Positions 1 to 11,165 of a stretch of DNA of 64,000 nucleotides are shown here, piece after piece. The DNA is taken from positions 464,640,236 to 464,704,235 of the forward strand of contig CM060950.1 in assembly GCA_030765055.1 (NCBI GenBank). Direction: 5' to 3'. The position numbers and the translations under genes are program-made. Within the stretch, counting starts at the first letter, position 1, and each line of letters starts with the position of its first letter. The DNA is from Mantis religiosa (lineage: Eukaryota > Arthropoda > Insecta > Mantodea > Mantidae). Under the pieces are notes generated by a model. It was not told the origin of the DNA and searched no databases. It worked only from the letters and a program-made list of their open reading frames with translations.

Positions 1-345
1 TCCGGAAGGCTAAAGCGTGGAAATTAATTGACCTAATAGTGGTTAACTAAAAAGCCCGGACCTTAAAGTACTTACAGCATAGTAAGTCGTCATTAAGGTA
101 GTTGTCTCATGTGTTTATGAGAACTCCTAGTGGTTTACCGGGAAAAATACGAGCCAGTTGGAGAATTTAACATCATGTCGGCATGTTGGCCATAGTAGCT
201 CAAGGGTTAGAGCGGCTGGACGGAGAACAGAAGATCCGTGGTTCAAACCCGGCTATGGCATTGAACTTTCTGGTCTGACTCTATCTTTCCATACTTTAGC
301 CTACACACGGCCGGTATGAAAGAACAATTAATTTCCCGTATTTTG
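1..345 (+). repeat. SINE-B, tRNA-derived repeat (left end cut by window)
   Basis: A tRNA-like head lies at about 189-259. Its outer 7-base arms gccatag (189-195) and ctatggc (253-259) pair perfectly, and it has an A-box-like stretch (tagctcaagggttagagcg) and a B box (ggttcaaaccc, about 240-250). The same unit recurs near 5.9, 17-21, 22, 45, 50-52 and 61 kb. The family name is mine. It is read as a repeat and not a tRNA gene because of its copy number and the shared non-tRNA flanks. Confidence 0.8.
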
Positions 346-1460
346 ATACTTAATTTTTTCAATTTTTGATGTATAAATTCTTTATCAAAAGTCTTAATTA
401 AAGCCGTATTAGCAATACATTCATATATTTTTAAATTCCTCTTTATTCAGGGTTATATTTATTAACTTATAAATCATACTATTAAAAAACAACAAATTTA
501 TGTTAAAAGGGTTAAAACTTGTATTTTTTATGTAATTATCGATATGAGTAGACTTCCTATAAATACCAAAGTAGCAAAAATATCATCACCATATCTATAG
601 CAGGTTTTAAAAATTACATATAAACATGAGATATTGGAACTCGAATTAGAAATGACGTTATCGTGTATCAATATCGAGAATCGAGTAAAACTGGTATCGC
701 TGCATCTCTAATATATATAAAATGTATGTAAAGACTGTTACACATAAGAAATGGGACCAATTAGCCAAACGAGGAGACACATCTTGTTCCTCCTCCTTGC
801 TTCATCACTCATTCATTTATTCGCGTCGTCTCTCGACTATCATTATGACGAGATCGAGGTCATGACCTCGTTGTGTGCCTTGCCAACTGAGTAAAATATC
901 GACTAAAATATTTCGATTCCTTTGGTCTATGTACCTATATATTACTTTTTTGTACTAAACAGTACTGAGTAACTGTTAGTATCGTGCATATTCTAAGTGT
1001 TACAGGCTAGGATTTGTTCATACTCAAGAGAGCCTGAGATCTAATCCCGGTTGGTGCGAGTTCCCTATCTTTAAAAGATCATCCTCTCTGGTAAATGGGC
1101 CTTAAACTAACAAGAAAATCATTGCAGACGTTTTCCAACACAAAAGAGCGAAAATTATTGCGTGTACTGAAGCGTATCGGAAAGTATATGAAACAAAAGA
1201 GTTGTCTACGCATGCCTATTGCTAGGAGTAGTAATATTTAGCATTTTGAAATCAGAAATTTAGCATTTTTATTTTTATATTTAGCATTTTGTAGCATTTT
1301 AAAGAAAGTTTGAGTTAATTTTGTTAAATAATGAATATTAATATTATTTATATGAAATTTAAAACACATTTATGGAGGGTTATTAATAACGGTGAGTTAA
1401 TAATGAATAAAGTGTCAGTTTATTACGCATTAATATAGCTTAAAGCAGTCCACAGAAATA
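346..1460. other. AT-rich spacer, nothing recognised
   Basis: No protein family, RNA gene or repeat shared with the rest of the window was recognised. A perfect 16-base palindrome, cgaggtcatgacctcg, lies at 855-870. Confidence 0.5.
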
Positions 1461-2143
1461 TACGAGGTTCGTCCAGAAAGTAAGTTCTGTTTGGTAATAA
1501 AATTAAATTGTGTACAGATACAGAAAAATTATTTATTGCACAAAATTCTACAACTCTTAAACTACTTTTCCACATAACTGCCGAAATTTTGCAGGCATTT
1601 GTCATAGCGAGGCACAAGTTTTTGTATACCTTATTCATAGAAGTTTGCCGCCTGTGTCTTCAACCAGTTGGAAACATTTTCTTTCAGCTCTTCGTCATTG
1701 TTGAAGTGTTGACCGCCAAGGAAAGATTTGAGATGCAAAAACAGATGAAAGTTGCTAGGAGCGAGGTCAGGGCTGTACGGAGGGTGGTCAAGCACGTCCC
1801 AGCCAAGTCCCTGTAGGATGTTTCTCGTCGCATTTGCAGTGTGGTCGTGCGTTGTCGTGAAGAAACACAACACCTTTTGACAGCCGATAAATTTCAATTG
1901 GTTTCACTTTCCTAGCATTCAGAAAACGAATCACAGATCTGATTTCACAATCGGCGGGATTTTCAATCAACACTGACATTGTAAACAAGCACAACAAAGC
2001 GTACGTGGCTGACAGCGATCTCACAATGATGCGCGTTTCTTCTCCTTGATACAGAGCGTCTACCGCGCAAGTGCTGAACTGCGATCGCAGAGCTGCAGCT
2101 GAGACAAATTGAAACAGAACTTACTTTCTTGACGCCCCTTGTA
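1461..2143 (-). mobile_element. Mariner-family element, internally deleted (about 680 bp)
   Basis: Inverted ends of about 30 bp: the left end begins cgaggttcgtccagaaagta after a TA, and the right end read inward begins caaggggcgtcaagaaagta and abuts a TA. TA flanks, the TIRs and the transposase remnant define a mariner. Full-length mariners are near 1.3 kb, so about half is missing. The TIRs differ from those of the more abundant mariner family in this window. Confidence 0.85.
1631..2024 (-). pseudogene. Mariner transposase remnant, deleted and frameshifted
   Basis: A DDD-type mariner transposase, which would cut and rejoin the element ends. The N-terminal piece (SVLIENPADCEIRSVIRFLN) is the helix-turn-helix start of the family. 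After about 40 residues it runs straight into the second catalytic block, HDNARPH, so most of the N-terminal half and the first catalytic Asp are gone. A frameshift near 1850 separates HDNARPH from the YSPDLAPSNFHLF block. The third catalytic position in that block is Asn (PSNF) where the family has Asp. The copy is inactive three times over: deletion, frameshift and catalytic substitution. Confidence 0.85.
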
Positions 2144-2249
2144 GAACAAGCTGATACAGGCTAAAGCATACTGCATAACACAAAAAGGATAAATCCATAC
2201 TGATGTAAAACAAGCACAATAAAAAGAAAATGCACAAAATTACCCTAGT

Positions 2250-2730
2250 TTATGATTCATTAATCCTGTTGAACGAAAGCATTGAGCATATTTCAGCATT
2301 ATGTTCTGTCATTTGAGTCCTCCTGTCACTCACAATCAAATTATATTTACTGAAATATCTTTCAGCATCTACACTGTTGGTAGGATCCCAAATACATTGC
2401 AGAGCTGCTTGGGCAAACTCTGGGTATTTGAGCTTAAGAGCCAACAGCATTTGCAGGCTGTCTACATCTTTATTATTCAGCATTGTTTGTATCAGTTGTG
2501 AATGAAAATATTCATATCCATCAAAAAACTAAGCATTTTAACAGAACGTAAAAATGGGATCTTGCTTTTACATTCACTTAAAATCGTATAATTTATTGAA
2601 GCTACTCTGCCAGCAGTGACAGGATTAAAAAGCTTACTAACGTCTTGGAGAAAGATATTTGTCACATTTTCTGCCTCTGCCCACTGTTTGATATTTTCGC
2701 TCTCATCATCTTCGCACTTACTGGCGTGAC
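2250..2730 (-). pseudogene. hAT transposase C-terminal (dimerisation) fragment
   Basis: The clear part, 2250-2483, reads YPEFAQAALQCIWDPTNSVD followed by AERYFSKYNLIVSDRRTQMT. This is the hAT C-terminal dimerisation signature: a Pro/Ser/Asp-Ala-Glu-Arg-x-Phe-Ser core followed by an Arg-Arg-x-x-Met stretch. Translation upstream (2492-2730) is compatible with further hAT sequence, but I cannot match it firmly. No N-terminal BED finger or catalytic Asp was found nearby, and the ORF is interrupted, so this is a dead fragment of an old insertion. The hATC call is strong; the extent is approximate. Confidence 0.75.
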
Positions 2731-2734
2731 CTAC

Positions 2735-2945
2735 GCATAGAATGAATGGAAGTTGCACGTAAAACCGAACAGAACAATGAAAGTCGGAAATTTGGCAACT
2801 GAGAACTCCAACTGGAATTAACATGTGTTTATCACTTCCTTAAAATTAGGATTGCTATTGGTTTTCAGAGACAAGGATTGAAATTTTCCGTTAACTGGGT
2901 TGTGAAGAAAGATTTTGACAGTCATTACAGTCCGGCCGTTGTATC
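2735..2945. repeat. Diverged copy of the right arm of the 3.2-4.2 kb TIR element
   Basis: The order of short blocks (ttggcaactgaga, a caact/cacgtgga variant, acatg, attggt, gtcatta) matches 4020-4160 with many substitutions. No terminal inverted repeat is visible here. Confidence 0.5.
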
Positions 2946-3192
2946 TCCGGCTCTGACGTTTTGCCACTGCAAGAGGTGGAGGGGGAAGGTTAATAGTACC
3001 AACATATAGTAATGAGCGATTGAAAATATATCCTCAAAATTATCTTTACAATGAAAATATAGTACTATAGCAGCTTTAAAACACTGAAGTACAACTTGCA
3101 ATTTCGTTATCATGCAAGATATTCATTACAGCACCACTCTATTCGAATATTTCGTTCACACCTTTCACACACACTAACTGCATCTGTTGGTA

Positions 3193-4216
3193 GTAAAGTC
3201 TGTTTAGTTAACTCGTGTGCACGTCGGCTGCTGCCTTTGACGAACCCTTATAATCGTTTTAAAACCCCGGCCCTCCTCCCAGACCTTTCTGCAAGGTTGC
3301 CACCTTTCTCGATAAGTCATGGGTATCGTACGAGGTTTCGTCTAAATAAATTACCTTATGTCCGTTACTGCGAAACTTCCTTAGTTTTGACGATATATAC
3401 AATTCTACTGGATTCCATAGCAACCCTTAACTTATTCGAAGTGCGGTATTTGAAACCCAGCTCCTTTAGAAGACCGCGCAGAAGATGCAGTGTCCATAAG
3501 GAAAATCACAAATTTCTTGCAAATGTGCAACCAATTCGTCTAAGGAGGGCGCTCTGCCTTTTGCATAGAATCTGCAAATTTCTCGACGAATTAAATCGTA
3601 TATGAAATTATCTCCTTTAGAGAAACGTTTCCTTTTGTTTTCACACTTGATCGACGTCTTTGGTATTCCTTTCGTCACAATATTTCTTACTGTATTTCTG
3701 TGAATACCCAGAATTTATCATTAGGTTCATTGCACGACCCCTTACCAAGATTATTTTTCAGCAAATATTTATATGTGTTCAAAACAAGCGTTTGAATTTG
3801 CTTAGAAAGAGTTCCCGTTATAACTTTGTTTTTTGAGGCTTTTCCAATAATATAACTCGGCCCAGTTATTCACACTATTGTCATCACTTTGATTATTTTC
3901 ACTTGACTGAAAGTTATCTACTACTTCATTTGCATTTACCACTGCATTTCCCTCCCACGGTCTCCACATCGTGACACACAGCGAATTTCTGCATGTAATG
4001 AAACAGATCAACTGGAAGTTGGAACTTTGGCAACTGAGACTCCACGTGGAGTAGACATGCGACTGTCACTTCGAGAAAATCAGGGTTGTTATTGGTCCTC
4101 AACGACAGTGTTCCATTTCTGAAGTGTGGAGATAGATTTATGACGGTCATTAGTGGGCGGGAGTGTCAGGTTCCTTTGACTCCGAACTGCACATGCGTTA
4201 ACTAAAATGACTTTAC
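3193..4216. mobile_element. 1.02 kb TIR DNA transposon, degenerate, IS630-like
   Basis: Terminal inverted repeats of about 30 bp: the left end starts gtaaagtctgtttagttaac (3193), and the right end read inward starts gtaaagtcattttagttaac (to 4216), both followed by a Gtgtgca-type block. Inside is a broken transposase on the minus strand. The first 110 bp and last 240 bp are homologous to a 369-bp element at 31578-31946 and 37911-38279, which appears to be its deletion derivative. Confidence 0.75.
3300..3720 (-). pseudogene. IS630/Tc1-like (DDE_3) transposase relic
   Basis: On the minus strand a helix-turn-helix (LGIHRNTVRNIVTKG) leads into KRFSKGDNFIYDLIRREICR and then APSLDELVAHLQEICDFPYG. 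A frameshift follows, then LLKELGFKYRTSNK, a stop and another frameshift, then VIYLDETSYDTHD. The YLDET block is where the first catalytic Asp of the IS630/DDE_3 family sits. The order of blocks matches the N-terminal half of a widespread arthropod transposase. The second and third catalytic residues were not found. A related N-terminal fragment lies at 57285-57611. Multiple frame changes and a stop make it clearly inactive. Confidence 0.75.
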
Positions 4217-5096
4217 TGGGAGTCTCTACATCTGGTGTTGTCAGGAAGTTAAAACTGTCTGCTAGCGCCAATCAGCGTTGTCGCTGCTAGGCGTGGCTCC
4301 CGATCCCAACACCGTGTTGCCAGGTTGAATTTGTTTGAGCCACGTGGCTTTAGCTGCTTGCGCTGGTGAACTTTCTTTGCTATATTTTGCGTGTGTGAAT
4401 TCCGATATTTAGTGTTCTTAAGTCCTGTTATTATCGTTATTATAACAACATGGCTAATAGTTTGTGAAATATGCAAATGCGTGTAATATTTAAAATGTGC
4501 ATTGTTACTCTGCTTGAAATTCCCGCTAAAGAACTGGCAACGGAGCGCTTCACCCTCTCGAGGAATGTCAGAGCCGGAGATAGAGCGGCCGAACTGTAGG
4601 CGTGGTAAGAGGGTGTTTCTTTTGTAAAACAACTGAACTCGCTTCAGTACCAAACATACCTCATATGGGCAATGGTGGAACAATGGACTAATTTAGCGGG
4701 AAGGGTTGCTTTCCACATTCCAGAAGAGTGGTCACTTTATGTCCTTCTAAACATTCAAAGGTTCTACAGACTCTTCAGTTTAAGTTTCCAGAAGAGAGAG
4801 CATTGGGGAAAAAATGCACAAATGCACGTCTTACCCCTAAGACTTTCATAAGCAGAAGAACAATCTTTTAAAATATTTAACAACTTATCATATTGCGTTG
4901 TCATGGTTACACCATTACCTACCTTACATTATTTCTTTATTTTATTATAAATACTAATCTCTTTGACTATTCTTAACAAAACATGAAGTATCTTAAGTAA
5001 CTGCTACAATACTTGGACAATTCTCAACTTTATTTCTAAGCTTGGTATAGCCCCACGTACGCACATGCCTTTTTGTAATAATGGTTTTTGTGTCTC
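4217..5096. other. Unassigned sequence
   Basis: A 144-codon minus-strand open frame (4249-4683) resembles nothing I know and has no domain signature. No RNA gene or repeat was recognised. Confidence 0.4.
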
Positions 5097-5330
5097 GACG
5101 CGGTGGCCGAGTGGTTGGAGAACTGGCTTCTCACCAAGGCGGGCCGGTTCGATCCTTTCCTTTCATCCATTGCATGGACAAGTTTCTGTGATCCTCGAAA
5201 GGCGTCTGATCCCAGACAGCCACTTGTCGGTCCTCCGTTCGAGGAGGGTAAAATGGTAATGCTATATCAGATGAAGTAGTACGCTTTGCAGGGCTGAGTG
5301 CCTATTCTTTCGTTTCTTATTACCTAAGGC
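5097..5330 (+). repeat. SINE-C, tRNA(Ser/Leu)-like head, single copy here
   Basis: The A box tggccgagtgg (5104-5114) and B box ggttcgatcc (5146-5155) are near-canonical, and the tggccgagtggttgga context is typical of class II (Ser/Leu) tRNAs. A non-tRNA body follows to about 5330. No other copy is present in the window. Confidence 0.65.
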
Positions 5331-5904
5331 CAACTTAATTTAATCAGCTTATTCTATGAATAAAGGAGAGTAGTATAAAAGTAATACAATTGTTGTTTAG
5401 ATCTGAGAGAAGTGAGTTTTAGATTCAAAAGGAAATAAAATAATTTCTGGAGCCTTGAGGTAAACAGCTTTTCTTCCCAAGGAGTAACAATGTACCATTA
5501 CAGAATAATGACTGCATAACTTATTTACCTGTTTCCTTTCGAGCTTAAGTCCTTATCGTGAAACTAAATGCTATTAATGGAAGTTACATGATCCTTACTA
5601 TGCTAGTTCAGAGTGAAGGATATATGAGGATTAAGTGGTAAATTATGCAGTGATTTAGAGAGCAATCCTGACATTAAAGTTTTGTGGATAAGTATCCTGA
5701 AAATGAGAACGTAGCATCTATAGGCTTGTATTAGCTTTACACCCGAGTATTTGTAGAACATGATCACTTTATGCAGCAAATCGAATTACAACGATCAATA
5801 TGTAGTCTAACGAACAATAGTTAATTTTAAAATCTCTCTCAAACTAATAAGATCCTGAAATAAACGTATGGGAGAGCAGATAGAGATAGTTCAACGAAAA
5901 GCTC
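5331..5904. other. AT-rich spacer, nothing recognised
   Basis: No coding or repeat signal could be assigned. Confidence 0.4.
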
Positions 5905-6075
5905 TCAAGATAGAGCCAAACTGAAGAATTCAATGCCACGGCCGAGATTTGAACCACGGATCTCCTGGTTTCCGTCCAGTCGCTCTTACGCATTGAGCTA
6001 CCATGGCCAGCATGCCGTCGTGACATGAAATTCTCCAATTGACTCATTTATTTTCCCTGTAAACCACTAGGAGTT
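5905..6075 (-). repeat. SINE-B copy
   Basis: Minus-strand tRNA-like head with B box (gatttgaacca on the plus strand) and the downstream gagctaccatggcca block, ending at the aaccactaggagttc landmark shared by all copies. It abuts the SINE-A copy at 6076. Confidence 0.75.
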
Positions 6076-6217
6076 CACCCGCCTCGGTAGCGTAGATGGT
6101 AGCGTGTCTGCCTCACGTTCAAGAGGTCCCAAGTTCGAATCTCGATCAGGGTGAGTTACCTGGATAAGGCTTTTCCGGGGTTTTCCCTTATTCTTACAGA
6201 CAAATGTCGGGTAGCAA
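6076..6217 (+). repeat. SINE-A, tRNA-derived repeat, 3' part missing
   Basis: A box tagcgtagatggtagcg and B box agttcgaatctc, followed by the family's gagttacctggataagg and ggggttttccctta body. Similarity stops in the tail at about 6217. The T-arm (ccaag/cccgag ttcgaat ctcgg) is still stem-forming in most copies. The family name is mine. Confidence 0.8.
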
Positions 6218-6268
6218 ACCTTACATTTACTTCTGTACCACTTTCAATAGTTCTGGATGTTTCAAATG

Positions 6269-7207
6269 TACGACGGCTGTTCAATAAAGAATGATCACAA
6301 TTTTTTTTTTTTTTTTTTTTTTTTTTGACAACGTACCTTTACTCGTCCTCATAATTTTGTTGCTCCTTCTCAAAATAGTCTCCCCTGAATGTGATGCACT
6401 TGTCCCAGCGTTTCTGCCAGTCTTCAAAGACATGCTGGATACTTTTTTTGAGAGATCCTTCAAAATCCCCTCCGCAGCCTTCACCACTGCTTCTGATGAT
6501 GGATAATGCCTCCCACGAAGACGTTTCTTCAAGTTAGGGAATAGAAAAAACTCACATGGGGCTAAATCCGGACTATAGGGAGGGTGAGGGATGCACTTCA
6601 CGTTGCTTTTTGCAAGATATTCAGCAACAACATTGGCAGTATGCGGCCGCGCATTATCATGGTTCAGCATCCAGCCTGCTTCACGGAAATGTGATCTTTT
6701 GCGCCTGATATTGACTTGCAATGTTTTCAGGACATCCCTGTAGTATTGTCCAGTTACTGATGTGTGTGCAGGTACAGCATGCTGATAAACCATTCCATGA
6801 ATATCAAAGAATGAGATGACCACAACTTTCCCAACGGAAGCAACCACTTTTGCCTTTTTTGCGGGGTTGGCGATGAAGGAGATTTCCACACTGAGCTTTG
6901 CTGTTTGCTCTCAGGATCAAAATGATGTAGCCAAGTTTCATCAGCAGTGATTACGTTTGAAAGAAACTCCGGATCTTACTCTAACATCAACTTTAACTGC
7001 ATGTTACCTCCATTGCAGCAGTAGGCGATACTGAACATGTCTGAACTTGCCTGTGTCTCACAGGCGGGAACCAGGATTACGAACAATGAAACTACTACGG
7101 CGTGTTTGTTTCACATTAAGCTAAAAGAATATAATAAGATTGAATTTTAGTGCGAAAAATTATGACCGTAAAAAATGATGATCATTCTTTATTGAACAGC
7201 TCTCGTA
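6269..7207 (-). mobile_element. Mariner family 1, type-I deletion derivative
   Basis: TIRs: cgacggctgttcaataaaga at the left and cgagagctgttcaataaaga read inward from the right, both flanked by TA. It lacks the N-terminal 400 bp of the 1.3 kb long form at 59273-61101. The junction, ggaggtaaca joined to tgcagtta (minus strand, near 7005), is identical in three other copies. A run of 25 or more T lies just inside the left TIR, where other copies have a short T tract. Confidence 0.9.
6370..7010 (-). pseudogene. Mariner transposase, catalytic part only, inactive
   Basis: The retained blocks are ADETWLHHFDPES (first catalytic Asp), VISFFDIHGMVYQH, HDNARPH (second Asp) and YSPDLAPCEFFLFPN. The spacing from the second Asp to the third site is 34 residues, the mariner D34D arrangement. 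The third residue is Glu (codon GAG) where the family has Asp. The N-terminal DNA-binding region is deleted, and a frameshift lies just after the first catalytic block (near 6870). The C-terminus runs into a lysine tract translated from the poly-T. It cannot encode an active enzyme. Confidence 0.85.
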
Positions 7208-9298
7208 TATTCTTTATTACACTTTCGGCAACTGAGTGATCATGTAGCTAATAACCATTTCTTTTCTTGGTGTCTGTCCTCTGATATGAAAACGTTTTTC
7301 ATTTTCACACAATTTACACTGTACAAAGTTTATATATCTACTAACTGAAAACTTATTGATCTAATATCATTATTTACTTTAGTTAAATTGTCATTAATAC
7401 TATTACACAATGAAGAAACCAATTTTTTTCTTGAAGAACTAATTTTCACTTCACATTGATCGCCAATGTTTGAGGTTAGGTTTTACGAAGTCACTATATA
7501 GTCATGTGTTACTACACTTTTTCCATTTTAGGGTTTGTAATTCTTTTATTATGTAATCAGGATTACTTAAAGTGTTTATACTGTTTCGATGCCGATTTCT
7601 TACACCAAAATTATTGCTTCTTCCCGTCTTGAAAACAGCAGTATGATACAAATATAATGGGCGAGCAACTGTTTGATACTAATAATGTTTAGCTCAGGGT
7701 AAAGCAATGAGGTTTCTCTCAAGGTATGCGTGGATATGTGTGAGAAGGATAGTTTTAATGACACTGGAATGCCCATTTCAAACTGCTTTATTGACTGCTT
7801 CTTTTTATCAGAACATCGACTTGAAGTTGCCGACCAAGGGTTACCAATATCACTGTTTAGAGTTAATGAAGACGGAATGCTTGTTACTCGATAATACTTA
7901 ATTAGTTACGTATAAACCGACAAATATCTTCTCTCATCACTTCTGGTCTGTCCTCGACCAAAACAGAAGTGGGCTGCCCTAATCGGCCCCCAGCCACGAA
8001 CTGAATGACCACAGCTGTGCGTGGGTGTATGTGTGACTTTCACTTTCTCGAAGTCCTCTTTTCACACAAAGATTCCCTTTGTAACAATCTTGTCCATTGT
8101 AATAATTCTCATGCCATTATCAAGGGTCCGAAGAATGCCTTATTCAACAAAGTCAAGTGCTACCCTTTAGAAATCTGCTAAGGACACTGTTTCTTACATT
8201 TCTTTTGTTAACTATTCACTCCAACTGCTATTCGACTCAACTACACCTTCACGCGTTGTAACAACGAACCAACATTCCTTTGAAATCCGTCATGATTCTT
8301 TATACATTGCAATTCTTAATTCCGGTATCAACTAATAGTTCAAAACGTACTAAACAACGCATGGAAGAATTAACATAAGATGCACAGATTGATATTAATA
8401 GAAAAAACAAGGACTTCCTTTCCTAATAAGTGTGTGCTCTGGAATATAGCTTCAATATGGTTACAACCAAGGAGAGAACACAGTTACAAATGGCTAATAG
8501 GGGGCGTGGCACACTGTGCAGTCTTTTCAAAATGAGTCTATTTAAGACTTTTAAAACTATGGGACAGCAAAATAAATATTGTTATTCGCTTCTAAAAACA
8601 CCAGGGAACATTATTTTGGCAATGACTCAGTTTATGAAATTTCACCTCCCCTTAAGTGCATGCATATCCGTTATGGGGCAGCAACATCTAGAACCTTGGT
8701 TCACAGCTCCCTCGTCCAATGTTAGAGATAATAATGAAAGCTGGCTAATGCACACAGCAAGGAAGATGAGTGTTAACTGGCTTGCTGTCCGCCCAAGTGG
8801 CCGCAGAAAAGTGTTTGAAGTTTCCGGAAGTTTGTACCTATTGTCTTCAAGTCGAGGACATGTTGTTGACCCCCTGCCTCTTGAGTCGGCAAGGAGAGAC
8901 ACGTGTTCCTACCCCTGTTTAAAATTGTAAGGGTTGTTCATGTCTTCTCGAGCCGTGTGGACTATCCATCCGGAAAATTCTTGCTCGCTCTGTAATGCAG
9001 TCACGCGGAAAGGAGAAAGCTGGACCCTATGAACTTGTCGCCTTTACAGAAGAAACTCTTGTGTTTATGACGGGATTTAGATCTAAGAATCTTCGACCAA
9101 CTCTATGCTCCTCTTAGAAGTCAGCGCTTATTCTTTGCCATTGGATTGGGAGCGATTCTTATACACTTTCCACCGATATTACAACGTGATTCAATATCAG
9201 AATGTTGTGCCGAATCTGAGAGCTTAAAAATATTGTAAACTAACATGGTTAAAGATAAGACCTGAAGCTTTCTTGGCGACGAATATTCTCAAGTTGTT
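7208..9298. other. Unassigned 2.1 kb, possibly low-copy sequence
   Basis: It contains a 166-codon plus-strand open frame at 8430-8930, with an overlapping antisense frame at 8642-8902. Neither shows a recognisable domain, signal peptide or splice context. It is one of the longest stretches without similarity to anything else here. No RNA gene was seen. Confidence 0.4.
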
Positions 9299-9620
9299 CT
9301 CGGGAAGCAAGTCAGGTCAAAAGACGAGGAGTGTGCATCTCTCCCATCATCAGCATATTGATTAAAGGTTATAACCACAAATGAATCACTGGATATAACA
9401 CAAATAAAAACAAAGACAAAACACTATCAAAATTTGCTTCACTGAACAAGAGACTGTTTTCACTAAATTAAATGCCAGGTCAGGAGATGGCGTGGGTATA
9501 GAAAATTAGTTGGATCAAAGAAACGTAACTACTTAACTTGATTATCAAACTGTATTATATGTGCTTCTTAAGTCGACGGATTTTCGTTTCAAGACCGGTT
9601 TCCAAGAGCACACCCGAACA
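9299..9620 (-). repeat. Penelope-like element 3'-end fragment
   Basis: It matches 10063-10395 block for block (aagtcaggt, gtgtgcatctctccca, ggttataaccacaaatga, aaattaaatgccaggtcag, gcttcttaagtcgacgga, ccggtttccaagag). The second copy is contiguous with a GIY-YIG coding region, so this is the 3' part of the same element type on the minus strand. Confidence 0.65.
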
Positions 9621-10590
9621 ACGACAACCCCTAAAGCAGTCTCGTTTATAACCACTTCCTCTACTACATACTAGTCGAAGTATACTATTCCACTCAAATA
9701 TTCTACATTTGAAATTTCAACGGAAAAGCCTGTTTTGAGGTTCCCTGAATCCCAAAAATGCTGTTGTAAATTTACATGGCTTCCCCTGCTCGTGTAAAAA
9801 CTACTCTAATAAACACTTAAGTAAAATAATAAATAACCCATAACATCCCTTAAGAGCAAGGGCCTCCCACACACTGGTGGGGTCATCTCGGCCGTTTCTT
9901 ACAGAGCGAGCAAATCCCTGAAAGATGCTAGTTCTTTATCTATCGTTATATCTAGAAATGACTGTTCATTTTCACTGTCACTTTCACTTTAGAGCTGCTA
10001 CCACCTGCTTCCATTGTTGTCTGTCTTTTGCTGTTCTAATCCACTTTGCATCTCTCACTTTCTTCTCGGGAATCAAGTCAGGTGAAAAGACGATTAGATA
10101 TCAACGTTTTGGGAGTGTGCATCTCTCCCACCATCAGGATATTTATAAAATGTTATAACCACAAATGAAATACTAGATATAACACAACTATAAACAAAGA
10201 TAAAACACTATCAAATTTCGCATTACTGAACAAAGACTGTTTTCAGTAAATTAAATGCCAGGTCAGCAGATGGCATGAGTATAGAAAATTATGTCAAAGA
10301 AACGTAGCTACTTAACTTGATTATCAAGCTGTATTGCTCTGTGCTTCTTAAGTCGACGGACTTCCATTTTAAGGCCGGTTTCCAAGAGAAGCTGAACTGA
10401 TATCCAGCATCACGACTGGGCGTGCTCCTCTCGGAGGAAATCGTCAAAGCCTCCTTAATTCTCCGCTTCCAGTAACTGTTGCATTTTGCCAAGATGGTCG
10501 TCTCCCGAAAATTGGCTCTATGGTCGTTATCAAAACAATGCTCTGCTAGCACAGACTTCTCAGGTTGCATTAAACGAATGCTCCGTTCAT

Positions 10591-11165
10591 ATAGATATGA
10601 GTAGCTGGCATGCTTAATTTGTAAGATTACTTACTCAGACTGGGCAGGTGTTCACCATTTCTTCCAAAAGCGCTTTTTGCTTCAGACCATCTTCAGTGTT
10701 TTTGTTTGTTTGTTTGTTTGTTTTTTTTTTTTTTTTGTAATTTTACGTCCTCCAACGTTAAGTCATATCGGACGATGAATGGAATGCGTGAAATGATGGT
10801 TAAATGAGTCCGAGGTCCATAGAGCTTAGAGTTACCCGACATTCGTCTTTCTGGATAAGGGAAAACCCATAAAAACCTTATCCAGGTAACTCTCCCTGAC
10901 CGACATTCGAACTCGGGACCTCTTGAACGTGAGGCAGACACTCTACCACCACGCTACCGAGGCGGGCTCTTCAGTGGGTGCTGCTCCAACTACAGCACCC
11001 ACTGAAGATGGTTCTAAGCAAAGACCGAAAAGCGCTTTTGGAAGAAATGGTGAACACCTGCCCAGTCTGAGTGAGTAATCTTACAAACTAAGCATGCCAG
11101 CTGCTCATATTTATATAAAACATATCTCACTTTTAACAACTTAACAAGTCTTCTTTAAAATATAC
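10591..11165. mobile_element. Foldback insertion with 13-bp target duplication
   Basis: atgctccgttcat occurs at 10578-10590 and 11166-11178 and brackets the insert. The arms 10602-10698 and 10977-11110 are inverted copies of each other (actgggcaggtgttcacc / ggtgaacacctgcccagt). The centre is a SINE-A copy. The right arm carries a hammerhead-like core, CTGAAGA (11002-11008) to GAAA (11027-11030). Before the SINE landed, the centre would have been a hairpin (gggtgctg / cagcaccc). The arms look like terminal sequence of a Penelope-like element inserted head to head. Confidence 0.75.
10699..10967 (-). repeat. SINE-A copy with 9-bp target-site duplication
   Basis: tcttcagtg flanks the copy at 10690-10698 and 10968-10976. 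On the minus strand the tRNA-like head (gcccgcctcggtagcg) is followed by the body and tail, ending in an A-rich run that appears as tgtttg repeats and poly-T on the plus strand. Target duplication plus an A tail indicate LINE-type retrotransposition. Confidence 0.85.

Noticed and set aside
189..259. Functional tRNA gene
   Set aside because: The acceptor arms pair, but the T-arm is mismatched, the anticodon loop lacks the usual U33, and the same head sits in many copies of a longer repeat.
3096..3605. 169-codon plus-strand open frame
   Set aside because: Antisense to the IS630-like transposase relic, whose conserved blocks lie on the other strand.
4249..4683. 144-codon minus-strand open frame as a gene
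   Set aside because: No domain, no start context and no similarity to any known family; length alone is not enough in AT-rich repeat DNA.
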